A stretch of DNA of 64,000 nucleotides from Ruminococcus sp. AF31-8BH (lineage in GTDB: Bacteria > Bacillota > Clostridia > Lachnospirales > Lachnospiraceae). The notes under the pieces are model-generated. The model worked only from the letters and a program-made list of their open reading frames with translations. It made no database searches and was not told the DNA's origin. The first letter of the stretch is position 1; the number at the start of each line of letters is the position of its first letter. The translations under genes were made by a program, and so were the position numbers. This document shows, in pieces, positions 51,420-58,719 of this stretch. The DNA is taken from contig NZ_QTVN01000010.1 in assembly GCF_003460605.1 (NCBI RefSeq), positions 64,501 to 128,500 of the forward strand, written 5' to 3'.

Positions 51420-53143
51420 GCGCTCACCTCCACATATCCCTTTTCCAGTTCTTTCTGTCTGCGGTAAAGCACTGCATAGCCACCCTTTGCCTCCATCAGG
51501 GACTGGTGATTTCCACATTCTTTTACTTTTCCGCTTTCCAGATAATAGATCCGGTCAGCAGGTACGATATTTTCCAGACGGTGGGAAATGACGATCACAT
51601 TCTTTTCTTTGGAAAGTGCCTTGATGTTTTTCATAATGATCTCTTCACTTTCGATGTCGATGTTGCTGGTGGCTTCATCGAAGATGTAAATGTCTTTATC
51701 TGCCACAAGATTTACAGCCAGTGCCAGTCTTTGCTTCTGTCCGCCGGAGATATTGGCTGCATCCTCGGAAATGCTCTTGTCCAGCCCACCGTTTTCTTCT
51801 ATGAATTTCCACAGATTCACTTTCTTTAAGGCAGCTTCCATCTGCTCGTCCGTAGCCCATGGAGATGCCAGACAGAAGTTGTTTCGCACAGTATCATTAA
51901 AAATATAGGTATTACAGCTGACCACAGCCAGATGGCTATAATAGTCTGCCCGTGACAGCTGGCCAAGTTTTGTGTTTCCCACTGATACAGAGCCTTTTTG
52001 CGGTATCAGGTTTTCATTCATCAATCCTACAATGGTGGATTTGCCGCAACCGGACTCGCCTACGATCGCAGTCATTCCTTTTTCCGGGAAAGTCATGTTC
52101 ACATCTTTTAATACTTCTCTTTTTCCATCATAAGAAAAGCTTACGTGATCCAGCACAACCTCATTTCCGGTTACGGATTCGCTTCCCCACTTGGGTTCTT
52201 CCATTTCCAACAGGGAAATAATCTTCTTCCCTGCACTTACACCGTTCATGGCCACATGGAAGGCACTTCCGAAGGCACGAAGGGGAAGGAAAAAGTCTAC
52301 AGCTACCAGCATCAGAAATACTGCAGACATCACGGTGATCTTTCCGTCTGCCAGGTCTCTTACTGCAAATGCAATTCCGGTTCCCGCTCCGCCGTAAGCC
52401 ACCAGATCCATAATGGTGGTGCTGGCTAGCTGCATGGTAAGAACCTTCATGGTAATCTCACGGAACTCTTCTGCATTCTGATTCATTTTTTCATGCTGTC
52501 TGGCATCTGCCTTAAAAATCTTCAGTTCTTTTAAGCCCTGTACGCTGTCCAGGAAGTAATCTCCCATGGCAGTATACTTGTCCCAGTATTTGGCAAAGAT
52601 TTTCTTTGCCCACTTGGACACCGCAATAATAGACACCGGAATCAACGGCACGCAGCACAGCAGCACAATAGCTACTTTTGCATCCAGCCTTACGGTTACA
52701 ATAAATAAGATTACCGGGGCCAGCATGGCATAAAAAAATTGAGGAATGTAATTGGAAAAATACAGATCCAACTGCTCGATGCCTTCCATACTTACCTGGG
52801 TCAGACCTGCCATACTCATTTCACTGGTGCTTTTCATACCCAGACAGATTATTTTGTTGTAGGTGCTGGCACGCAGATCCCGTTTTACCTCACGTCCGAT
52901 ACTATCCTTCAGACGGGCTGTGCATCTGGTGCAGACATAGCGGATTACCAAAGCCGCGATGCCGATCAGCAGCGTCGGCACATAGTCCCCCGGTGCTGCG
53001 TGTTCCAGCATCAGACGGATTGCCTGGCAGATACACATGGTGATTCCCAGATTGGCACATAGCCCGATCACCATACTGATGACCGTATATACAATGTACT
53101 TCTTCTTATCACCCAGAAGTCTTAGCAAGTCTTTATCAATCAT
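51416..53143 (-). CDS. ABC exporter subunit, fused membrane and ATPase domains (first of pair)
   Basis: A 575-residue half-transporter with six membrane helices (residues about 15-310) and an ATPase domain: Walker A GESGCGKST, signature NISGGQKQRLALAVNL, Walker B IYIFDEATSNID. It pairs with the downstream subunit as a heterodimer. The leader upstream contains a strong terminator-like hairpin flanked by TTAG/CTAA inverted repeats, so expression is probably conditional. CydD-like cysteine/glutathione export or metal/siderophore traffic are both possible; neither can be shown from sequence alone. Confidence 0.88.
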   Translation of the reverse strand: MIDKDLLRLLGDKKKYIVYTVISMVIGLCANLGITMCICQAIRLMLEHAAPGDYVPTLLIGIAALVIRYVCTRCTARLKDSIGREVKRDLRASTYNKIICLGMKSTSEMSMAGLTQVSMEGIEQLDLYFSNYIPQFFYAMLAPVILFIVTVRLDAKVAIVLLCCVPLIPVSIIAVSKWAKKIFAKYWDKYTAMGDYFLDSVQGLKELKIFKADARQHEKMNQNAEEFREITMKVLTMQLASTTIMDLVAYGGAGTGIAFAVRDLADGKITVMSAVFLMLVAVDFFLPLRAFGSAFHVAMNGVSAGKKIISLLEMEEPKWGSESVTGNEVVLDHVSFSYDGKREVLKDVNMTFPEKGMTAIVGESGCGKSTIVGLMNENLIPQKGSVSVGNTKLGQLSRADYYSHLAVVSCNTYIFNDTVRNNFCLASPWATDEQMEAALKKVNLWKFIEENGGLDKSISEDAANISGGQKQRLALAVNLVADKDIYIFDEATSNIDIESEEIIMKNIKALSKEKNVIVISHRLENIVPADRIYYLESGKVKECGNHQSLMEAKGGYAVLYRRQKELEKGYVEVSA

Positions 53144-53180
53144 ACTTGTTCCCCCGAACTCTTTTTCTTGTTCTGCAACT

Positions 53181-53199
53181 TTAGTTAGCTAATTCTAAT
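53181..53199 (-). promoter_or_regulatory. TTAG/CTAA-type inverted repeat upstream of the ABC exporter
   Basis: TTAGTTAGCTAATTCTAA contains the perfect palindrome TTAGCTAA and outer TTAG/CTAA copies; a second site TTAGTCTTTCCTAA lies at 53252-53265. The pattern loosely recalls DtxR/IdeR-type or MarR-type operators. The assignment is tentative. Confidence 0.35.
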
Positions 53200-53208
53200 A
53201 CAGGCAGT

Positions 53209-53239
53209 AAAAAAAGGGGGGAACGAATCCCCTCTTTTT
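53209..53239 (-). terminator. Terminator-like hairpin in the ABC exporter leader (putative attenuator)
   Basis: On the minus strand AAAAAGAGGGG (53239-53229), a seven-base loop and CCCCCC (53221-53216) are followed by seven T (53215-53209). It lies 66 bases before the exporter start codon with no minus-strand gene just upstream, so it is most simply an attenuator. The rest of 53144-53465 holds the plus-strand promoter described separately. Confidence 0.65.
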
Positions 53240-53412
53240 GCTTCCATTTGATTAGTCTTTCCTAACGTCAGTACATTATGTATAACATACAAATAGCTGG
53301 TTGTCAATCGACTTTTTTCACAGAATATGTTAAATAGCAAATCCCTTAAATTTACCTTGCCTGCCTGGAAATGCCTTTTTCTAAAAAATTATTGCATTTT
53401 CTATGATGTATC

Positions 53413-53441
53413 TTGTTGTATTTTCGAATTCATGGTAAAAT
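53413..53441 (+). promoter_or_regulatory. Promoter of the transposase-derived gene
   Basis: Plus-strand TTGTTG (53413-53418), a 17-base spacer and TAAAAT (53436-53441), followed by AAAGGAGG and the start codon at 53466. Confidence 0.55.
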
Positions 53442-53465
53442 AAAAGAAAAAAGGAGGCCGCACAT

Positions 53466-54653
53466 ATGTTTCTAAAGAAAACCCCAAAGCCAAAAGGCAC
53501 TTATCTGGCCATCACAGAGTCCTATTATGATAAAGAGAAAAAAGCCACCAGACAAAAAACCATTATGGGCCTTGGTTATCTGGAGGAGCTTCGGAAGGAA
53601 TTTCCAGATCCCATTGCCCACTTTGAAAAGGTTGTGGCAGACATGAACCAGGAACGGGAAGAGAAGAAGAATTCTGTGGTTTACGTAGACCTTACTGCTG
53701 CCCTCTCCCCAGGCGAGCGCACTTTGAAAAATGCAGGCTACGGCGTTTTGAAGCACATTTACAAGGAACTGCAGCTTGATATTTTCTGGCGCACCAAAAC
53801 ATGGAATCTCTCCCTTTCCTACAATATAGAAGAAATCTTCCGCCTGCTGATCATTTCCCAGATCCTCTATCCGCAGCTTCCATGGAAGGACGCCATAAAT
53901 CAGGTGCCTTATTTCGAGAATCTGACGCCATTTCAGGAGGAAGACCTCTTAAAGGCACTCCAGCTCATCCAGAAATACCAAAGAGACATTCAGAAATGGC
54001 TGTATGACCATTCTGCCAATGTAATTTCCCGTAATTTCAGCAGAATACACCATGAAGAAGCAGATTATGCATTTTCACGCCAAACCGGCAGTGCTTCTGC
54101 GAGAAAATCAGTTTCCCGGCAAAGTGCCTCTGCCATCCACATGGAGTTTCTCACAGATCAGCAGGGAATTCCTCTTGCATATGACCTTTCTATCCGTGGT
54201 ACTATGTTGAACCAGTCGATTTCCAACGCGGCAAGGCGCATCAGCCGGGATCATCTAAGTGGGCAGAGCCCTGAGGAATTTGTCTTCCGGCCATCCGTGG
54301 AAGATACCGCCTCAGAATTTTATACATACATGGAATCTGCCCTTGCCATTTCCAAAAGCACTATGCCGGCAGCTTCTTCTGAAGAGGTTGGACAGGCAGT
54401 CAGCGCCCAGGTTATCATCAGCTTTACTGCCTTTACCATTCTGCGCCTCCTTGAGGCAAAGTTGGATTTCACCTTTTCCAGGGATCAGATCATATCGTCC
54501 CTTCTGAACTACAACTGCATGCAGATCGCCGGCAACATTTATCAGTTCACCTACTATGATTCTCTTCTTGCAGCCTGCGAAGCCAGCCTTGGCCTGGAAC
54601 TGCATAATAAATACCGCAGCCAGCTCCAGATCCGGAGACTGCTGCGGTATTAA
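53466..54653 (+). CDS. Transposase-derived protein lacking the DDE active site
   Basis: A 395-residue intact frame behind a near-perfect ribosome site (AAAGGAGG). It is homologous end to end with the IS1634-like transposase at 25067-26782: MFLKKTPKPKGTYLAITESY and TRQKTIMGLGYLEELRKE at the N-terminus, HMEFLTDQQGIPLAYDLS in the middle, and FTAFTILRLLEAKLDFTFS with NIYQFTYYDSLLAACE at the end. The first catalytic Asp position reads IHHEEADYAF (Asp to Glu), and the segment that should carry the second Asp and the YREK-type Glu, about 175 residues, is missing. It cannot be an active transposase. Preservation of the frame, promoter and ribosome site suggests a retained, possibly DNA-binding role; a young internally deleted copy is the alternative. 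Confidence 0.75.
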   Translation: MFLKKTPKPKGTYLAITESYYDKEKKATRQKTIMGLGYLEELRKEFPDPIAHFEKVVADMNQEREEKKNSVVYVDLTAALSPGERTLKNAGYGVLKHIYKELQLDIFWRTKTWNLSLSYNIEEIFRLLIISQILYPQLPWKDAINQVPYFENLTPFQEEDLLKALQLIQKYQRDIQKWLYDHSANVISRNFSRIHHEEADYAFSRQTGSASARKSVSRQSASAIHMEFLTDQQGIPLAYDLSIRGTMLNQSISNAARRISRDHLSGQSPEEFVFRPSVEDTASEFYTYMESALAISKSTMPAASSEEVGQAVSAQVIISFTAFTILRLLEAKLDFTFSRDQIISSLLNYNCMQIAGNIYQFTYYDSLLAACEASLGLELHNKYRSQLQIRRLLRY

Positions 54654-54673
54654 TCAGATACTTATTCATATTC

Positions 54674-54704
54674 AGATTCCTGCGGCATACAGATGCAGGA
54701 ATCT
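54674..54704. terminator. Shared hairpin between convergent genes
   Basis: AGATTCCTGC (54674-54683) pairs perfectly with GCAGGAATCT (54695-54704). It lies between the convergent transposase-derived gene and the next minus-strand gene; T-runs are weak on both sides. Confidence 0.5.
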
Positions 54705-54705
54705 T

Positions 54706-55293
54706 TCAGGCTCTCAGGCTTCCCTCTCCCGGGAAATGAAGCTCATACATCTCACGGGCAGCCCGTGTAATCATACCCAATTCTTCCTCCAGCTTCAGTG
54801 TCTGGGGAAGCTCCACTGCGGTGTGGTAAATGTCAGCTTTCAGCTTGTCCTTCGCCTGCTCGCTGCTCATCTTGAGAATACCGAACAACGTGCTGTTGTA
54901 TGCCTTGTCAGACTCACTTAACTCCATATAAGTCTTCACCATATGGCAGCACTCCCGGTAAAGCATATCCTCGTAATCCTTGCCTTTGGCGCGGATCTCC
55001 TGAAATTTCATCTTATCCAGCTGCTTTAAGATCTCCTTGCGGCCGCCGCGCACGCCCATAAAACGCTTGGCGCTGTCCCGGTTAAACTCCATAAGCATCC
55101 ACAGCGCGATCAGGCCGTCTGCACGGGTATCCCCTCCAAGCTCGGATTTGTCCTGATAACGGATGTCCCAAAGCTCCCTGCGGATCTTATTCAGCTCTGG
55201 CTCCTCTCCTGCCTCAATGGACATATTTAAAAGCGCCAGACGCTTCGCCGGGTCTGCTTCTCTGTAATATTGTGTGATAGTTGGGGTATCCAT
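54706..55293 (-). CDS. Conserved protein of unknown function (DUF6553-like)
   Basis: A 195-residue soluble, mostly helical protein with no signal peptide. Recognisable stretches are YYREADPAKRLALLNMSIEA and RADGLIALWMLMEFNRDSAK. It resembles a Lachnospiraceae-restricted family, perhaps the one called DUF6553, but I am not certain of that label. It starts 12 bases after glf ends, so the two are probably co-transcribed; a link to cell-surface galactofuranose is only suggested by position. Confidence 0.6.
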   Translation of the reverse strand: MDTPTITQYYREADPAKRLALLNMSIEAGEEPELNKIRRELWDIRYQDKSELGGDTRADGLIALWMLMEFNRDSAKRFMGVRGGRKEILKQLDKMKFQEIRAKGKDYEDMLYRECCHMVKTYMELSESDKAYNSTLFGILKMSSEQAKDKLKADIYHTAVELPQTLKLEEELGMITRAAREMYELHFPGEGSLRA

Positions 55294-55304
55294 AATTCTC
55301 TCCT

Positions 55305-56420
55305 TTATGCCTCTTCGTAGGTCAGCTCTGTCTCAGCCATATTCAGAGCCTCCTCAATGACCTTATCCATGTCCATATAGCGGTACATGCCAAGGCGTCC
55401 GCCAAACAGCACATTCTTCTCTTCCAGTGCCAGGCGCTCATATTTATCAAACAGCTCGTCATTCTTGGGGTCGTTGATCGGATAATAAGGCTCCTTGCCC
55501 TTCTCCCATGCTGCCGGATATTCTCTGGTGATCACGGTCTTCGGCTGTGTGCCGAACTCAAAGTGCTTGTGCTCAATAATTCTGGTGTACGGCACCTCAT
55601 AATCGGTATAATTCACAACCGCATTGCCCTGATAATTGCCCATATCCAGAACCTCGGTCTCAAAGCGCAGGGAACGGTATTCCAGCTCGCCATAGCAGTA
55701 GTTGTAGAACTCATCGATCATTCCGGTAAACAGGATCTTGTCTGCCTGTGCGCTAAGCTCTTCCCTGTTGTCAAAGAAATCGGTCTTTAAGCATACCTGT
55801 ACGCCCTCAAGAAGCTTCTTGATAATGCGTGTGTATCCGCCCTTGGGGATACCCTGGTAAGGATCTTTGAAATAGTTGTTGTCATAGGTGTAGCGAAGCG
55901 GCAGTCTCTTAATGATAAATGCAGGAAGATCCTTGCACTCTCTTCCCCACTGCTTTCTTGTGTAGCCCTCTACCAGCTTCTCATACACATCCTGTCCTAC
56001 CAGCGCCAGAGCCTGCTCCTCCAGGTTCTTCGGATGCGTGATGTGCATGCGGCTGATCTGCTCCTGGATCTTCGCCTTGGCCTGTGCAGGTGTCTTCACA
56101 CCCCACAGCTGATGGAAGGTGTTCATGTTAAACGGAAGGTTATACAGCTCGTCCTTATACACTGCGATAGGTGAATTCACGAAATGGTTAAACTCTGTAA
56201 ACTGGTTCACATAGTCCCAGATTTCCTTCTTGGAGGTGTGGAAAATATGTGCGCCGTATCTGTGCACCTGGATTCCCTCCACATCCTCTGTGTAAATGTT
56301 GCCTCCGATATGATCACGCTTGTCGATTACCAGACAGGTCTTTCCCTTTTTGGTGGCCTCATGGGCAAATACAGCTCCAAACAGTCCGGCTCCTACGATC
56401 AAATAGTCATATTTTTTCAT
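55305..56420 (-). CDS. glf: UDP-galactopyranose mutase
   Basis: A 371-residue flavoprotein converting UDP-galactopyranose to UDP-galactofuranose for surface glycans. The start at 56420 (MKKYDYLIVGAGLFGAVFAH) gives the FAD-binding Rossmann motif at residues 8-17. GGNIYTEDVEGIQVHRYGAH, the QWG motif in YTRKQWGRECKDLPA, and the closing GRLGMYRYMDMDKVI all match Glf, including the Arg and Tyr residues used in substrate binding. AAGGGG lies upstream. No other galactan genes are nearby. Confidence 0.95.
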   Translation of the reverse strand: MKKYDYLIVGAGLFGAVFAHEATKKGKTCLVIDKRDHIGGNIYTEDVEGIQVHRYGAHIFHTSKKEIWDYVNQFTEFNHFVNSPIAVYKDELYNLPFNMNTFHQLWGVKTPAQAKAKIQEQISRMHITHPKNLEEQALALVGQDVYEKLVEGYTRKQWGRECKDLPAFIIKRLPLRYTYDNNYFKDPYQGIPKGGYTRIIKKLLEGVQVCLKTDFFDNREELSAQADKILFTGMIDEFYNYCYGELEYRSLRFETEVLDMGNYQGNAVVNYTDYEVPYTRIIEHKHFEFGTQPKTVITREYPAAWEKGKEPYYPINDPKNDELFDKYERLALEEKNVLFGGRLGMYRYMDMDKVIEEALNMAETELTYEEA

Positions 56421-56472
56421 CTTGTGTTGCCCCTTTCCGACTAAAGATAATATCATTATAACAAATTTTCAG

Positions 56473-56512
56473 AAAAAAAGGTAGCCCTTTACTGTCAGGA
56501 CTACCTTTTTTT
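56473..56512 (-). terminator. Strong terminator after putP
   Basis: AAAAAAAGGTAG (56473-56484) and CTACCTTTTTTT (56501-56512) form a fully paired stem, extended inside by CC/GG, with T-runs on both strands. It ends the putP transcript and could also act in the other direction. Confidence 0.9.
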
Positions 56513-56537
56513 ATAAAAGTTTTAGATTTGAACTTTA

Positions 56538-58073
56538 TTATTTCGCAGCAACCTTATCAAACTCATCTGTAATTTCTTTGGAAGGCGCTTTTGTAAGAAG
56601 ACTGACTATCACGATCACCACAAGGCTAAGAAGGAAACCTACTGCCAGAGAATAAAGCCCTGTATAGGTTCCAAGTGTCTGTCCACCCACCAGCGGGATA
56701 TAGTCCCAGATGATAACGGTAAGACCGCCTGTCACCATTCCTGCAATGGCACCCTGAAGGTTGGTTCTTCTCCAGAACAGAGACATTACCACAATCGGTC
56801 CAAATGCGGCTCCAAGACCTGCCCATGCATTGGACACCAGTCCCATAATGCTGCTGTTAGGATCCCATGCGATTGCAAAAGCAATTATTGCGATCACAAT
56901 AACCGTAATACGGCTTACCCTTAAAATCTCCTTAGAATCTGCATCCTTCTTGATAAAGTTATGATACAGATCCTCAGACACTGCAGACGCCGTTACCAGA
57001 AGCTGGGAATCTGCGGTAGACATAATTGCTGCCAGAATTCCGCAAAGGAACAGTCCGCCGATAAATGGCAGTGCCAGCTGAGAAGTAAATACCTTGCGAA
57101 TCATTTCAATAAATACGCTTTCAGAAGAAGCAGCTCCATTTTCACCAAGAATGGTTGGAAGCAGGTAAGCTCTGCCGATGACCGCAATGGCAAATGCAGC
57201 TGTCAGAGAAAGTAAATCCCATATAATGGCGATCACCCAAGACTTCTTCAGCTCTTTCTCACTTCTGACTGCCATAAATCTTACCAGAACATGAGGCATT
57301 CCGCAGTATCCGAAGCCCCATGCCAGCTGGGAAAAGATTTCCACAAAGGTATATGGTCTGTCTCCATTTATAAAAGGATTCAGGTAAGCATTTGCGCCCC
57401 CAGTGACACCACTTTGTGTGATCAGATCTGTCAGATTGCCAGGAAGCAGGAAATATGCTACCAATGGTACGACCAGAAGGCCAATAAGCATCAGAGTACC
57501 CTGTACAAAGTCTGTGACGCACACTGCCATAAATCCTCCCATAAAGGTGTAGCAGAGGATAACTGCTGCTCCAATGGCAAGTGCCACATGGTAATCCAGT
57601 CCGAATACGGTGTTAAACAGTTTTCCGCCTGCTGCCAGGGCAGATGCTGTATATACCAGAAAAAAGACTACGATAACAATAGATGAGATCAGAAGCAGAA
57701 TCTTTTTCTTATCACGGTACCGATTCTCAAAAAATGCCGGGATAGTCATGGAATTATTAGCCACGATGGTGTATTTACGAAGTCTTCCTGAAATGCATAC
57801 CCAGTTCAGAACGGTGCCGATAAACAGTCCCACCGCAATCCAGATCTGCCCGGATCCCAGAGAATAAATTGCTCCCGGAAGCCCCATCAGAAGCCACCCG
57901 CTCATATCAGAGGCCTGTGCGGAAAGTGCTGCCACCCATCCGTTCAGTCCTCTTCCTCCAAGGAAATAATCCTCTGAGCTGGAGGTCTTTTTCATGTAAA
58001 CCGCGCCAATGACGATCATCATTGCCAGGTAAAACACAAAAGCTGTCAAAATTATTGCTGTTGTAGTAACCAC
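56538..58073 (-). CDS. putP: Sodium/proline symporter (SSS family)
   Basis: A 511-residue transporter with about thirteen hydrophobic segments. GGRGLNGWVAALSAQASDMSG near residue 40-60 is the PutP signature with the Na+/substrate-binding Asp, and GFGYCGMPHVLVRFMAVRS and ILAAIMSTADSQLLVTASA are further family motifs. It imports proline with Na+. The start codon is GTG at 58073, behind GAGGAGGAG. It is monocistronic, with its own promoter and a strong terminator. Confidence 0.92.
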   Translation of the reverse strand: MVTTTAIILTAFVFYLAMMIVIGAVYMKKTSSSEDYFLGGRGLNGWVAALSAQASDMSGWLLMGLPGAIYSLGSGQIWIAVGLFIGTVLNWVCISGRLRKYTIVANNSMTIPAFFENRYRDKKKILLLISSIVIVVFFLVYTASALAAGGKLFNTVFGLDYHVALAIGAAVILCYTFMGGFMAVCVTDFVQGTLMLIGLLVVPLVAYFLLPGNLTDLITQSGVTGGANAYLNPFINGDRPYTFVEIFSQLAWGFGYCGMPHVLVRFMAVRSEKELKKSWVIAIIWDLLSLTAAFAIAVIGRAYLLPTILGENGAASSESVFIEMIRKVFTSQLALPFIGGLFLCGILAAIMSTADSQLLVTASAVSEDLYHNFIKKDADSKEILRVSRITVIVIAIIAFAIAWDPNSSIMGLVSNAWAGLGAAFGPIVVMSLFWRRTNLQGAIAGMVTGGLTVIIWDYIPLVGGQTLGTYTGLYSLAVGFLLSLVVIVIVSLLTKAPSKEITDEFDKVAAK

Positions 58074-58127
58074 TTTTTCTCCTCCTCTGTTGCTGCTGTC
58101 TGCAGACAGCCAAATTACATATTTACT

Positions 58128-58157
58128 ACTTTACCACAGAAGAGTATAAAAGCGCAA
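58128..58157 (-). promoter_or_regulatory. Promoter of putP
   Basis: Minus-strand TTGCGC (58157-58152), an 18-base spacer and TAAAGT (58133-58128), 55 bases before the GTG start. Confidence 0.45.
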
Positions 58158-58167
58158 GCTATATTAT

Positions 58168-58719
58168 TTATTTTTTTCCTTTTTTGAGATACACATTTTT
58201 GATGTACCACAGAGCCTTGTCTTCGCCCTTGTCAGAAAGGATGCGAAGAAGCCCTTCTAATTCCTTCTTTGTCTGGGGATGGACGAACCACAGCTTAGGC
58301 TTGCTTTTGAGGAAATATTCAAGCGGCTGGTGATTGTCATAGGCATCTCCAAGATAAGTTCTGGAGGCGCTGATCCGGTCCATCACCATCTCTGCCACAT
58401 ATCTGCGGGGCATCCTGGCCCCCATGATCACGTGCTCCGGATCGTTTATGGCATAGTCCACCCAATGCTCATAGTGGTGCTTGTTACGGCCCTTATGATG
58501 CAGCCACGCAGTGGACACGCCGATGTCCTCCCGCTCCGCGTTATTTGGGCTTCTTGTCCCCTGATAATATTTGCAGCCCACCAGGAACTCTGCCGGGGAA
58601 TACTTGGAAAGGTCGTGAAGCAGTCCCTGCTTGTAAAGCCCGATGCGGAAGCAGTATCTCATGACCATAAGCTTATGCTTGGTAATTGTTTTAAAGTGAA
58701 GCCACGGATGCATCCTCAT
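58168..58719 (-). CDS. DUF5662 family protein
   Basis: A 183-residue soluble protein, probably of the DUF5662 family. LLHDLSKYSPAEF and LHHKGRNKHHYEHWVDY carry paired His-Asp residues that resemble a metal-dependent HD-type hydrolase site; whether it is catalytic is unknown. Its ATG overlaps the TGA of the GH13-like gene (ATGA), so translation is coupled. Met3 is an alternative start. Confidence 0.7.
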   Translation of the reverse strand: MRMHPWLHFKTITKHKLMVMRYCFRIGLYKQGLLHDLSKYSPAEFLVGCKYYQGTRSPNNAEREDIGVSTAWLHHKGRNKHHYEHWVDYAINDPEHVIMGARMPRRYVAEMVMDRISASRTYLGDAYDNHQPLEYFLKSKPKLWFVHPQTKKELEGLLRILSDKGEDKALWYIKNVYLKKGKK

